A DNA stretch of 64,000 bases from Branchiostoma floridae (GCF_000003815.2 NC_049984.1:2190936-2254935); one strand, 5' to 3'; counted from the first letter of the stretch, positions 32,969 to 44,055 are shown. Numbers and translations: made by a program. Notes: generated by a model not told the origin, from the letters alone.

Positions 32969-33031
32969 TTCCGCCCGAAATCCGAGGGTCTGGGCAAGCT
33001 GCTTGACCTGTTCAAAACAGACCTGCAGTTG
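32969..33031 (-). pseudogene. Partial copy of a GARRE1 exon 5' edge
   Basis: gtttccgcccgaaatccgag, ggtctgggcaagctgcttga and cctgttcaaaacagacctgc repeat 32850-32912 about 119 bases upstream in gene orientation, including the acceptor. Decoy or pseudo-exon; similarity stops after about 35 coding bases. Confidence 0.85.
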
Positions 33032-33149
33032 ATGTCATTTGAACATAGAACTACAATATCCAGACTTGCACGAGATAAGATGACTAATAAACTGGTGGAT
33101 GTATCTTAAACCAGCTCAGACAAGAACTAGAAATAGTCATGTCGTAAAG

Positions 33150-33385
33150 ATGTGGGGGGTTCTTTAACATACATGGGTTGTGGCTCTCCCCAAACATGGG
33201 ACCTCGATTTAACGTCCTATCAGAAGGACGGTCCGAGCTGAAGCTAGGTACTCATTTTCACCTGGGTGAGGTGAGGAAAGTCGTGTAAAGTGCCTTAGTT
33301 TCCCAAGGTCACAAGATCGGTGCCACGGCATGATTTGAACCCAGGACCTGAGCCAAACGCACTGCCGATTATGCCACGCAAAACG
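33150..33385 (-). repeat. SINE-like repeat related to 55880-56170
   Basis: ttctttaaca, tgtggctctcc, atttaacgtcctatc and gaaggac match 56090-56160. This arrangement recalls the deeply conserved 3' domain shared by many metazoan SINEs; that assignment is from memory. It lies in a GARRE1 intron. Confidence 0.5.
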
Positions 33386-33424
33386 AATAATTAAAGATTC
33401 AAACAAATAACAACAAACACAGAC

Positions 33425-33662
33425 CTTTGGCTGCTGGTGTCCTCCGAGCTGGACTTCTCACTAGGCAGGCTGTTGGGGTCGGAGGTCCGCAGGTTGGACA
33501 GGAAGTTGGCGGCCTCCGTGGTCCAGCTCTTGCGGTTGCTACGGTTACCGGGCGGGGACCCGTCGGTCGCGAGCGGCTGAGGTTTGTGGTGACGCGAAAG
33601 GAAGTCAATCACTTCCTGGATTTCCTCCTCAGTGGCAAGACTTGGGGATCGCTCAGACTCTC
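33425..33662 (-). CDS. GARRE1: GARRE1 homologue, exon with EVIDFLS
   Basis: Encodes ESERSPSLATEEEIQEVIDF, LSRHHKPQPLATDGSPPG and Ser-rich SNLRTSDPNSLPSEKSSSED. TDQEMQEVIDFLS is the counterpart in vertebrate GARRE1. Acceptor ccctgcag before 33662; donor CCAAAG|GTCTGT, phases agree with neighbours. Confidence 0.9.
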
Positions 33663-34091
33663 CTGCAGGGTAGAACAAAAAGACAAAACAATTCTTTACA
33701 CCCAACAAAGTAGCTGATTGTAAATACATGTACATGTATAGCCTGATAAGGGCTCAGAGAACATACCATAAATTGCAACATGGACTATTGGACTGACTAC
33801 AAATGTTTCCCCATCTTATCTACATATCAATTCATAGTTCTTGGTTAAATAGCTGTTGGACTGCAGTCACTTACCAAAGACAGCCGAAGCAATCTGAAAC
33901 ATCTGACAGTTTCAAAATCCATGTAGTTGCTTGAGTAAATGTTATCTTACGTATTTTATTACCTGGATGTCTAACCTTGAGCAAAATAACTATTTACTGC
34001 TTTTTGGCAATCTTAAAGAATACAGACTCTCTCATACAAATCAAATGTTGCAGAAACTGAGTAATTTAGCCCTGATTTAAACCATCATTAC

Positions 34092-34822
34092 CTCTATTGG
34101 CTCCTTCCACAGCCTCTTCAGGCGAAGTTTCTCCTTTCTTCTCCTCTTCTAAAGTGTTGGACTCGGCCTGTTCCTCGATCATGGACAGCCTTCTTTCCTC
34201 CTTCCTCATCTCTGGGGGTGGGGGTCTCATTTCTGGGGGTGGGGGTCTCATTTCAGGGGGTGGGGGTCTCAACTCAGGGGGTGGGGGTCTCATTTCAGGG
34301 GGTGGGGGTCTCAACTCAGGGGGTGGGGGTCTCAACTCAGGAGGTGGGGGTCTCATCTCAGGGGGTGGGGGTCTCATCTCGGGGGGTGGGGGGTCCTGCG
34401 CCACCACTGTTCTACTGGGATATGTCATGCTCTTTGCTGATTGGTCAGTTGGTCTTGTTGGGAAGGTGAAGCTAGTCCCTGATTGGTCAGCGACGGGGGC
34501 AGAAAATCTACTCCCATTGGACGTTGCCATGGCAGCGGCGGGCTGGGAGGAGTTTGAGTAGAAGGCACTTTGTTTCGTGGCATCGTTGGAGGGGCTAGGG
34601 GAGTAGGAGCCTTTCCGCCCAAACTTGGAAGTGAGTTTGTTAAAAGTCTTTTTGATGCCCCCCTCCCCCTCGAGGCTGCCACGTCTCTGTATGGTTTCTC
34701 CTGGCATCTTGTAGTCGGCTAATACTGGTTGGGAGGCGGGGGCTGTGGCACTGGGGGGTCCTGAGTCCTGGGAGAACATGTCCGACCGCAGCTTCACTTG
34801 GACAGTAGGCAACATCTGTTCT
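34092..34822 (-). CDS. GARRE1: GARRE1 homologue, large disordered exon with PPPPEMR repeats
   Basis: The largest exon (731 bases). It begins REQMLPTVQVKLRSDM, matching the EQALPCIQIQLQ start of the corresponding vertebrate segment, then KKTFNKLTSKFGRKGS (vertebrate QKTFSKLTSRFTKKAS). A 21-base tandem repeat follows, encoding about 10 units of PPPPEMR or PPPPELR, then an acidic EEEKKGETSPEEAVEGAN tail. Donor AGAG|GTAATG. The Pro-rich repeat was not recognised in vertebrate GARRE1 and may be lineage specific; it could bind SH3 or WW domains. Confidence 0.92.
34208..34395. repeat. 21-base coding minisatellite
   Basis: Units of ggtgggggtctcattcaggg-like sequence on the plus strand, about nine to ten copies, encode PPPPE(M/L)R on the minus strand. 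Copies are nearly identical with a few Met/Leu switches, which suggests recent expansion or homogenisation. Confidence 0.9.
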
Positions 34823-35175
34823 CTGTGGTGGGAAGGGAAAAAAGCAGCTGTAAATGCAACAATTTTGAAGCTAAAGGCGTCAATTTGTGAAGTTAAATAA
34901 TTCAATGTCTTGTCCTTCAAAACTCTAGAGGGCAAACCACGATGATCATGAAAAATTTTGTAAAAATGTCATACAATTTTTTTGTTGCTTTCTCACTTTG
35001 GAAAATTTGGTATCCTTGTCCTTTTCCTGTACATTTTACCCACTTATCACCACCAATCAAATTTCATCTTTCCAGACCTTTTTCTAAAAACCTGAAACAT
35101 TGTGATTGTTTCGAAAACCAACCTCGTTGCTTTACTTGTGTAGTTTACAGTACCGATTACAAAAACTCCACCCAC

Positions 35176-35301
35176 CTGCCATCCAGAAGTCTAGCTGGAT
35201 CGATTATGGCAGTGTAGATGGCATCTACGACACCCAGCCGACAACTGTCGTCAGACGTTCGCTGCAACGTGGACAGAACTCTGTTGTCCTTCTGAAGGCA
35301 C
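35176..35301 (-). CDS. GARRE1: GARRE1 homologue, exon with LGVVDAIYTAIID
   Basis: Encodes CLQKDNRVLSTLQRTSDDSC, RLGVVDAIYTAIIDPARL and LDG. Vertebrate GARRE1 has CLKED and LGLVDVLYTAVLD here. The first base completes a Trp codon with the previous exon (TAW), as in the vertebrate STW. Donor GGCAG|GTGGGT. Confidence 0.92.
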
Positions 35302-35961
35302 CTGGGAACACAGACGGGTTATCAGACATGACAAAGAGTGCCACCTACCTACACAAGGAAGTACTGCAGTCTGTTAAGATGCTGATTACATCCAAACAAA
35401 AAGAAGTCATTTCTATTCGTGTCAGGTTGCTCTTGTTCCATTTAATACTTGATTTTTCTTTAATAACCCCTTTTTCTAAACTTTTGAATAACGTAGTTTA
35501 AGACAAAGTAGTAAAATTCTTTCCGTGCCTTCTTCGTACTTATAATGTTATAATGTGGACTGCTTTTTGGGCAGAGGAACAAAAACACAAAACATTGAGA
35601 AACAAAGCTAGCCTAGGAAGCAGGGCAAAAATTAGAAGATTTCTTTTGTTTCTTTTTCTACACTACAAATACCAAACCTCAGCTTGGCATCCGTCCTTAG
35701 GGGTGCTGACATATGTCACTGAGGGGTTCCTTAATACCAGTACTGTAATCTGTTTTCACAGTGAAGACTGTAACGTGAGCTGATCATCACTGACAACAAT
35801 TAATTCGCCAACGTTTTTTTAAGTGCACCTGCTGCCGTTTAGTTCCGAGAACAAGTTCAATTTTCTCAGACCATGAAAGTTTGGTACAGAGAAGACATTT
35901 GAAAGAGAATTACAGTATCTAAATCTTGAACTTATGTCTTATGTATCTGAGCCTTACTTAC

Positions 35962-36056
35962 CATGCAGTTGTGACCTGCACGACCACATGTGTGCCTGAA
36001 ACGGTGACTCTGGCTCCGGTGGTACCTCTGGGTAGGGAGGTACAGCTCACGGAGAC
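35962..36056 (-). CDS. GARRE1: GARRE1 homologue, exon with VVVQVTTAW
   Basis: Encodes VSVSCTSLPRGTTGARVTVS and GTHVVVQVTTA, ending two bases into a Trp codon at GCATG|GTAAGT. The vertebrate match is SRIVVQVPSTW. Acceptor ccttaccag before 36056. Confidence 0.9.
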
Positions 36057-36324
36057 CTGGTAAGGACAATAGTACTTCATTCAGTGTTACTCTTACTACA
36101 AAACATACCGGTTCCACTGTACATCATGCAGGATAACAGTTTGTCCAGCAACCAGACACTTTTTCGAAACAGTGGGTGTCACTAATGAAAGGAAGTGGAC
36201 ACTACCTGAAACATCTGGCCATTTCCAGAATCATGTCCACTTGCTATCTTGCATATTTATTTCCTGGATGCCTAACATTCAGCGACATACATATGTAATT
36301 GTATGTTAAAGTACAATGTGTGAT

Positions 36325-36700
36325 ACTAACCAGTCCTGCCCTGCTGACGCAGAGCTACACAGCTATCTTTCTGGTGTTGGAGCCAGGGTAGATTTGAGAC
36401 TATGCCATACTAAATACTGTCAATGTTGCATATCTAATTACCTGAATGTCTAATAACCTTCATCAACAGATGTTACAGTATAATGTAGATATAAGAGTTA
36501 GACTTACGAGTCCTGCCCTGCCGAAGCAGAGCTGCACGGCTGTTTTGCTGGTGGGGTGGGTGACAGACGGACAGGCCTGGCTCAGTACAGTATGATACAG
36601 TATGAAACAGTATGTTACAGTATAATGTATGAGACTTACCAGCTGAGCCCTACCAAAGCAGAGCTACACGGCTGTACTGCTGCAGTAAGAGCTAGGTTAG
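36325..36700 (-). pseudogene. Three partial copies of a GARRE1 exon 3' edge
   Basis: Around 36328-36375, 36505-36600 and 36640-36690 the sequence cctgccctgc-gaagcagagc, tgcacggctgt and (in the middle copy) gctggtggggtgggtgac-gacggacagg repeats the donor end of the 36818-36964 exon. Each copy is followed by tgcatatctaattac and an ggatgtctaa-like intron piece, so exon edge and intron were duplicated together with a period of about 130-180 bases. The middle copy is closest and has an altered donor. Confidence 0.85.
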
Positions 36701-36817
36701 AATTGAGAGTGTGCCAACATGAATGCTGGTTATCCTGCATATCTAATTACTTAGTACCTGGATGTCTAACCTTCATCAACGTATGCTACTGTCATCATAA
36801 AGATATAAGCGACTCAC

Positions 36818-36964
36818 CAGTCCTGCCCTGCCGAAGCAGAGCTGCACGGCTGTTTTGCTGGTGGGGTGAGTGACGGACGGACAGGCCTGGCTCAGGACCA
36901 GGCACGTCAGGCGATCCACCACGCTGCCCAGGATACTGCCCTTCCCATGCTGCTCTGCTGCACC
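36818..36964 (-). CDS. GARRE1: GARRE1 homologue, exon with KTAVQLCFGRAGL
   Basis: Encodes GAAEQHGKGSILGSVVDRLT, CLVLSQACPSVTHP and TSKTAVQLCFGRAGL, ending phase 0 at GACTG|GTGAGT. The stretch KTAVQLLFGQAGL in vertebrate GARRE1 is almost the same. Acceptor gtcttcag before 36964. The region belongs to the conserved N-terminal part reported to bind active Rac. Confidence 0.94.
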
Positions 36965-37374
36965 CTGAAGACAAACAAACAAACAAAACTTTGTAAAACT
37001 GCAGTAATTTCAACAATTCTTGAACATTTTTAATTCTTTTTATTTAAGATACAGTCAAACCAGCCCAAACCACTCGGGGGACTGATAAATCTAGTCTATG
37101 AGGACAGGAGGTCACTATAGAAAGGATTCATAATGTTTGTGTCAATAGAAAAAAATATCAAAAGGACCAACAGAGAGCAACAGACAATAAACCAGATAGT
37201 GAGTGATCGTAGAGTGAGTGGACCACCAAAAAGTGGCCATATTTACAGCTTCTTTGTATGATTTACAGTATGATCGCATACCTTTTCTTTTTTTTGAATC
37301 TGACGAAAATCAATGTGTCCGTAGATGTCATCCACATAATCATGTCAATGAAAAATGAAGTAATGATCATAGAC

Positions 37375-37630
37375 AAAAAAAGAGTGCAATACTGGATAGA
37401 GTGTTTGTTTTGCATTTGGCAGGTCGTGAGTTTGATCCCCAGCCGAGTCATACCAAAGACTTTAAAAATGGTACATGCTGCTCTCTCTGCTGAGCACACA
37501 GCGCTAATGAGGAAGAGTATGGAAGTAAACACACATCACTATCCGTGGACTAGCCTCCTGCTGTAGTGGCTTGCACAAATGTGTGGCTCAAGGGCTACAG
37601 AAATAAAGATGGGCGCCACTTCTAAGCATC
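37375..37630 (+). mobile_element. tRNA-derived SINE-like element
   Basis: tagagtgtttg and ggtcgtgagtttgatcccc resemble A and B boxes; the tail has gtggactagcctcctgctgt, gtgtggctcaagggctacag and aaataaagatgggcgcc. It shows the same order as the interrupted copy at 30385-30910. It lies in a GARRE1 intron. Confidence 0.65.
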
Positions 37631-37694
37631 TGTTACAGAGGTATGAGTAACTTAAACTTTTTAAATTCGTTTCACAATCAATGTTAATCCACAC

Positions 37695-37886
37695 CTGTAG
37701 CAGCTGGCGCATGGCCACCATCTTGTTCTTGATGTTCTGGCCGGGGCTGCCGGTGGCCGTGCCCCGGTACACAACCGAGCCGATCTGCACGTCAACTCTC
37801 GCCAGCTCCTTGTAGATGAGGGTGGTGGGGTCCGTCAGGTGGGGGTTCGTCGCTGACTGTCGGATCTCGTCGTCACTACAGCAGCC
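37695..37886 (-). CDS. GARRE1: GARRE1 homologue, exon with GCCSDDE and VQIGS
   Basis: Encodes GCCSDDEIRQSATNPHLTDP, ELARVDVQIGSVVYRG and NIKNKMVAMRQLLQ. Vertebrate GARRE1 has QGCCSEAE and VPVQIGSHFLKG followed by NLKLKTHTMLQLMK. Phase 0 at both ends; acceptor ccattgtag, donor CTACAG|GTGTGG. Its 5' edge with the acceptor is copied twice upstream in the intron. Confidence 0.94.
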
Positions 37887-38029
37887 CTACAATGGAAAGA
37901 TCACAGGGTTCAAAATTCAGATTTGGGAATAGGTGCACATAACCTCAGATCAGTTCATCCACAGAGAGGTGACACCAGCGTCTCCACATGTTCCTACACA
38001 TGTAAAAACCAAGCACAGAAAACCTTTGG

Positions 38030-38240
38030 GGGGCACAATACTTGTCGCTGACTGTTGGGTCTCATCGTCACTACAGCAGCCCGACAGTAAAAACACCACA
38101 GGGCTCAAAATTCAGATTTGGGAATAAGTGCACTGGTGCACATAACCTAAAAACCCAGCAAAGAAAACATTTTGGGTGCACAATACTTGTCGCTGACTTT
38201 CGGTTCTCATCGTCACTACAGCAGCCCTACAATACAAACA
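38030..38240 (-). pseudogene. Two partial copies of a GARRE1 exon 5' edge
   Basis: At 38037-38084 and 38186-38227 gtcgctgact-t, tctcatcgtcactacagcag and cc repeat the first about 45 coding bases and the acceptor of the 37695-37886 exon, together with intron sequence (caaaattcagatttgggaat, gtgcacataacct). The nearer copy has lost the AG of its acceptor; the farther copy keeps ttgtag|GG intact. Confidence 0.85.
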
Positions 38241-38589
38241 TCATCAAAGCTGACCTGAAGTAAACCTGTAATACGTCTCCCCGTCTTGTATTCAGTTAGA
38301 AGAAAGTTTGTCACCCCATAAGGGGTGGTATAACCCCAATAATGCTGTAATACATCATATGACCCTTGTACTACTACTTGTTTTTTTTTTTCATACCAAT
38401 GGAAACAAGTGGCATAGTCATCGCAATGTTTCTTTAATTCTATTTTGAATACCAAAAAATAAGGGAGCAACCATTCAATTATAAATGTTCAGTGTGTATA
38501 TGAATAAACACATAAATGGAAACCTAAGCAAAAAAGTGTATTTGTCTCAACATGAATTTTAAAATGGCAAAATCTGATTTAATTTTTTT

Positions 38590-40825
38590 TAAATATGCTG
38601 AAACCCTGAAAGTCTTAAAATGACACCCCCAGTGTCACACAGCAATCATGAGAAATAGTTATAATTGGACCAGAAGGAGCAGGGATTAGGGTGTATCTGT
38701 ATCTAGATTTGTATCTGTATAGACAGTATAACTGCCCTTGGAATAATGAATGAATGAAGACCTCTATTGTACAGTTTTGCCCAACCGAGCTAAGTACAGG
38801 TCACAACAAGTCAAGATATATACATATAAAAGTATCACAAATCTAGTCTAACACAAAAGTTCGGCTTCTTATATAATAATACACCAGCCTCAAAGGCACA
38901 CCCCAGCAGCTGGTTATGTTACATTTTAACAACCTATCACACCTAACCTTTTCATAACGAGCTGCAAGGGCTCTTCAATCAAAGCTACTGGTAAATAAGG
39001 AGGTAGATCCCAGCAGTTGTTATACTTCACGTGGTGTACAACATAGCTAAGGACGCCCACACAGTTTCTCACCACAGCACTGGCAGCTGAGGTCTATCCA
39101 CAGGGATGCCTGTCTAACAATCTCCTACAGCTCTGTGTAACAACTGAACTTTGCACAAGATTTTACTTACAACATTGGGAGGCCAAAGTGAAAGTTACTT
39201 GGGAAGCGTGTTTGAATGCACATTTTTTTTTATTTCTTATTTATTTATTTGCAAATTCATGCCCGAAGGCTAATTGCAAGGGTACAGACAGTAAAAAAGT
39301 AAGAAGTATATATATAGTACATGATTCTACATTGTTTACTGGGAGGTTTGACTTCTTCTTTGGAGGAAGTGGCTGATGAAAGGTCCCACGTCTTTAATGA
39401 TTAGTGTGTTCTGTGATTTTAACAGGAATATAGCTTTTTGGAGGTCTATTATATTGGGAAATACATACTATTTTAACATCAAATTTTGCTGTGAATAGTT
39501 CTTAAGGTTCACAACCAGTGAAAATTTCAGTGATCTACCATGTTGGGAAGTGCAGAATCATTTTATTGATATTGAACATTGGGAAAAAAAAATTCAAATA
39601 GTCAATGTGGTATTTGTGCTGAGAGTAAATACTATGACATTTTGTCCTCAATGCTGTAATAGGTATCAGGAGACTTTCCTTCTGCCCTATGGATAAGATA
39701 ATGCACTTCTGGGAAGTTAACTTTCCATCCAGGTTTTTATCTCAGGGATTATGTTTGGTTACACTTTTTTTGTTATATTAAAAATGAAATTATAATGAAA
39801 CACCTGTTAACTCAGTAAAGACAGAAATTTTGGGCCTAAGTAGTGTCAGACTGTCAGTTATTATTTGAATGCCATCAAACACTAAATCATTCAGCCCCAT
39901 CAACTCTTCACACTTCAGCAGCACTTAAATCACAGTTCTTGGCACCTTTCCCAGGTCACTTCCACACTACCCCCCTCCCCAGCTGTAAGGTCAGAGACAA
40001 TTCCTGTTGTTGCTTCCCTGCACGCATTTCCCATGTGGAACACATCCAGACTCATTAACAAGGGGCTGGCTGTGAATATGTTCATTTGTTCAGACCCTTA
40101 AGCTTGTAATGGTAGTCCCTAATGGCACATAGTTGCCTTGAAACTGGTAGTCCCTAATGGCACACAGTTGCCTTGCTGTTTCAGTAGCAGAACATATTCT
40201 TACAGGGAGGGTTGCTAGCCCTACCCCTTCAACGTGCACAAGACACTGCCTCGAACTACCCCACACCTCCACCATTTTACATTCCTCCGAAAGAAGGCTG
40301 CAAGGTGCAATGTTCATTTGTTCAGACCCTTGTAGTACCCGACACTTGTGGCACATAGGGCAGCAAGTTCATTAGCAGGGTATATTCTTACAGGGAAGAG
40401 TTGCTAGCCCTTACCCCTTTAACATGCACAAGACACTGCCTCGAACTAGGGACCTCCATCCCTTCCAAAAGACGGATGAAGCCCCGACCGAGATGCCTTA
40501 CCTAGGATTCTTCCAGATCCAAACTAATTCTTCTCTTCTTCTTCTGATTTCGTGTACAGCTTCAATCAGCTGAGGACTCTGACACGGTGGGGGGTAGGGG
40601 TACTCTTGGTGTGGAAGGGGTGGTCGCTTAGTTTTGTAATTTGCTTATGTGCATGGGAGAAAGAAAACCCAGCTCCTCAAGGGCAGGGTGCTACCCCCTG
40701 TCCACCACCCTGCAGTTGGGTGGCGGTGAGTGCCCAATTGGAACCAGAAGCTCTGCTACCAGTTGAGGTACAGAGGCAACCCTAAAGAACGATAACTGTA
40801 ATGGTTTAGTTTAATGTTTCCACTG
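38590..40825. other. GARRE1 intron, repeats only
   Basis: No exon recognised. A tandem duplication of ggtagtccctaatggcaca is at 40108-40165, and a related larger duplication sharing acaagacactgcctcgaact links about 40195-40260 with 40378-40450. Short poly-T-like tracts and simple repeats occur near 39225. Confidence 0.5.
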
Positions 40826-40827
40826 AC

Positions 40828-40923
40828 CTTGAGAACCTGCTCCAGGGCTTGTGGGTTGCAGTAGAAACCACCCAACAGTCGAAACTCGTTACCAGCAAAC
40901 CTCTCCAGTGTTCGCTTGTACAC
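40828..40923 (-). CDS. GARRE1: GARRE1 homologue, exon with GGFYCNPQALEQVLK
   Basis: Encodes VYKRTLERFAGNEFRLLGGF and YCNPQALEQVLK, phase 0 at both ends. The vertebrate counterpart reads AYKIALESLGH...AGFHLNPKAIEASLQ. Acceptor cctcag before 40923, donor CTCAAG|GTCAGT. Confidence 0.9.
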
Positions 40924-41345
40924 CTGAGGGAAAAATCAATAATGGCTCAAAAAAGTTCTTCCTGTCAGAAATAATACCTGTACTTTGAGGAAAAAAGCAC
41001 TGTAAATTTCAAACTTCTGTGCGATGATTTTAAGTTGGTATTTCATGCAGTCACCTAAAACATTTGATAATTGTGTTAGTACAGTTGTTTGAACTGCAAA
41101 GTACAACCTATAAATGAATGTACAGTAACCAACTTAAAGGTATTCCTAATAACGTCCACTTCTCCAAGTAACTTATCCAGAAACAAGTCTGACTTATCTA
41201 AAAATAAATCTGACTTCTCCAAAGTACAAGTTTGACTTCTCCAAAGCCAATGAACCTTTATCACAATAGTATTTTGCTAAAGTTTGGGGGGATGAGAGAA
41301 CCGCTCTGTAATTTTTTTCTAGTTGTTGGAAGAACTGCACCATAC

Positions 41346-41459
41346 CTGCCATGCCTGGTCCAGCCTCTGCCCAGCGTCTCTGCGAACCTGTTCTGACAAG
41401 TTCTGCTGTGAGAGGTCAGGTAGGGTCACGGCCTGACACTGGTGCAGGCTGTACAACAT
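41346..41459 (-). CDS. GARRE1: GARRE1 homologue, 38-residue exon
   Basis: Encodes MLYSLHQCQAVTLPDLSQQN and LSEQVRRDAGQRLDQAWQ, phase 0 at both ends, acceptor tttttgcag-like before 41459 and donor TGGCAG|GTATGG. In vertebrates this position has QQLFCSQSAAIPEHQLKELN followed by an IDSALQAYK helix. The initial ATG is internal to the protein. Confidence 0.85.
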
Positions 41460-42078
41460 CTGCAAAATCAGGGGAAAAAGGCATGTCATTCACGTGTCCC
41501 AAATATGCTAATTTCATTTGCTTAAACAATCTTGCTGTCACAGATATGCTTATTAGATTGTACAACATAGACGTCTAGACATGGAAAGCAGAAAACATTT
41601 CATTCTAATCATCCATAAGTATAATAGCGATATCAATTAGGATTTTGCAGGCTCTGTATTTAGAATACTGCGCTATTGAAAACCACACAAATCAACATCA
41701 AATACTTGAGGCATGAAGAAAATAATACTTGTCTTGAGGCAACATCACTTCAGGGTCCATTAGTAACCCAAACAGTACCGTCACAGAGTATACCATGGCC
41801 CAAGTTGTGTAGTGGGCCACTAATGGCATTTTACAGTCTATATGTACTATTTTTACACCACCATTATATAAGTGCCGGGTACAAGGTCAAAGAAACAATA
41901 ACTTCTTAAAACCATTTTTACTCCTTCTTAGACAGATTGTATAACACCAGCAAAAGCATTACATGACACTAAACTCAAATTGTAATTTTAGACATACATT
42001 TTTTTAACATGTTTATAATTTGCTATTTGCTTAGGTCTTTATATGCTATGGTATGGGTCATGTGCGTTGAAGTTAAGT

Positions 42079-42142
42079 GTATCTATAAATCAAAACAAGC
42101 GGATAATGAATACTACTCATTATCCACTTATTTATAGATACA
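42079..42142. repeat. Near-perfect palindrome in a GARRE1 intron
   Basis: tgtatctataaat at the left opposes atttatagatac on the right, and ggataatgaatactactcat opposes itself through tcattatcc. It would form a long hairpin. Possibly the remnant of a small foldback element. Confidence 0.7.
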
Positions 42143-42377
42143 GTGAAAATATATCAACAGTGTAACATATCATTTGTACTTATAGCCCTAAGGTTTCTTT
42201 AGCCAGGGTAGCCCAACTCAGTGTAACCACACTGCTTTACAGTGGGGCCCTGGATAACACATACATGTCACATCAACACAATACATAACATACAAATATA
42301 TGCAAAAAAGACCGTTATCCATTATCATAAAAAAGGTCTAAACAGCAGTGGTGTTTGAAGAAGACCCTGATGCCTAC

Positions 42378-42575
42378 CTGCTTAACGGTCTGCCATGAGT
42401 GAAGCGCCACCTCCCGGGACGACTGCAGTACTGCATCCCCGTGCTGCCGCGACTCGGCCGCCAGCAGCGAGGCGTGATTTCCTGCGCTGTTCTTCACGGC
42501 GGCCATGATGCTCCCGTAGGAAGTCAGGAACTGGTACTGTAGGTTCAACATGCACTGTAGGCACTTCCCCAGGAC
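42378..42575 (-). CDS. GARRE1: GARRE1 homologue, most N-terminal exon found
   Basis: Encodes VLGKCLQCMLNLQYQFLTSY, GSIMAAVKNSAGNHASLLAA and SSREVALHSWQTVKQ, 66 residues, phase 0 at both ends (acceptor tacaacag, donor AAGCAG|GTAGGC). Vertebrate GARRE1 has VLGRCFLTVVQVHFQFLTHAL here and a further segment of well over 100 residues before it. No upstream exon matching that segment was found up to 64000, so the gene is 5' incomplete here: either the exons lie beyond the window or they are short and diverged. The 15 exons in the window give about 959 residues. Confidence 0.92.
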
Positions 42576-43432
42576 CTGTTGTAAAGAATGGAAGGACTGT
42601 TGTAAAGGGTGGGAAACAGGGAAAAATTCTATGTGTGAAAAGGTCTCATATTTCCTATTTGAGTATATTGATATCAGATATTGTCATCTACAGATTTAAG
42701 GCCACGGCAAGACTATTTATTTTTGTTCAACTGTTTACATTCTGAATGGAACATTTGATTTTTTTTTTATAAATCATTAAAAAAAGCAGGCAAACCAAGA
42801 ACCGAGCTTGGTTTGGCCTTAGGATGGAACGTTTAGGAAAAGAGATCAAGAAACATCAACTACAAAAACTGTTTTCGACAGAACAGTTTCAGTGCTAGAA
42901 AGCAGTTGTGGACTTGAACTGAAATATGACACACAATACAAAAATGTGAAACTAAAGCAGTGGATGGAAATCTTTTGAATGTTCAATAACACTAATAGGA
43001 TTGTAAACAGTTAACAGTAATTAATTTTCAACACCAAATGTAAAACTATGTCAAATTCCATAAAAGCAGTACGCACAAAGAAATGTATCAATCAGTATTA
43101 GCTCTACCAGACCATGTACATGCATGTGACCAGACCTCACTCTGTGTACATGGTACTGCCCTGAAACCTGTTGCAAAATGTCCAACTTTAAAACCCTCTG
43201 GAATATGAGAATCCCCAAAGCCACTTGATAGCTATAGAAAAGTTGAAATACACTGGTAGTGGTATATGTACCTGTGTGGGCAGGCTACGAAACATGAGGT
43301 ATTCTTTCCTTACAGTACAGTACAGCCTACAGTATGTACCAGTTACCTTACAACTGTGTTCACAATAACACAATCACTAGCAAGTCTAATACAGTTTCTG
43401 TCCTATACAGCCCATGGCCAAGTTCAAGTTTA

Positions 43433-44055
43433 AGTTTATACATACATACAAGACAGTGATACAGGACTATGATCACTATATCCACAGCACTGTAAAACAC
43501 AAACACTAGCATGTCTTAGTATAGTAGACTACTATACTAGACTACTAGACTGAAATCCCTGTCCTATACTGTATACAGCCCATACCAAATACAAGTTCAT
43601 ACATACATACAAGACAGTGATACAGGACTACGATCACTATATCCACAGCACTGTCAGCTACCATATCAACCTAACAACAACTTCATACATACATGTACAT
43701 ACAAGACAGTGATACAGGAATATGATCACTATATCCACAGCATGGTTAGCTACCATATCAACCTAACAACTTCATACATACATGTACATACAAGACAGTG
43801 ATACAGGACTATGATTACTATATCCACAGCACCGTTAACTGTCTACCATATCAACCTAACAACAAGTTCACAGAGTACATAAATACAAGACAGTGATACA
43901 GGACTATGAATGTATGATTATCAATTACTATATCCACAGCACTGTTAGCTGTCTACCATATCAACCTAGCAACAAGTTCATACATACATGTACATACAAG
44001 ACAGTGATACAGGGCTATGAAAAGTATGATCACTATATCCACAGCACCTTCAGCT
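43433..44055. repeat. Minisatellite, unit about 90-120 bases, six or more copies
   Basis: acaagacagtgatacaggac followed by tatgatcactatatccacag, cac, ctaccatatcaacctaacaa and catacatacatgtacata recurs from 43433 to about 44055. Units differ by indels. The short open frame over the last copies is not a gene. Confidence 0.85.

Noticed and set aside
34097-34561. Plus-strand Gly/Ser-rich frame of 154 codons
   Set aside because: Antisense shadow of the PPPPEMR repeat in the GARRE1 exon.
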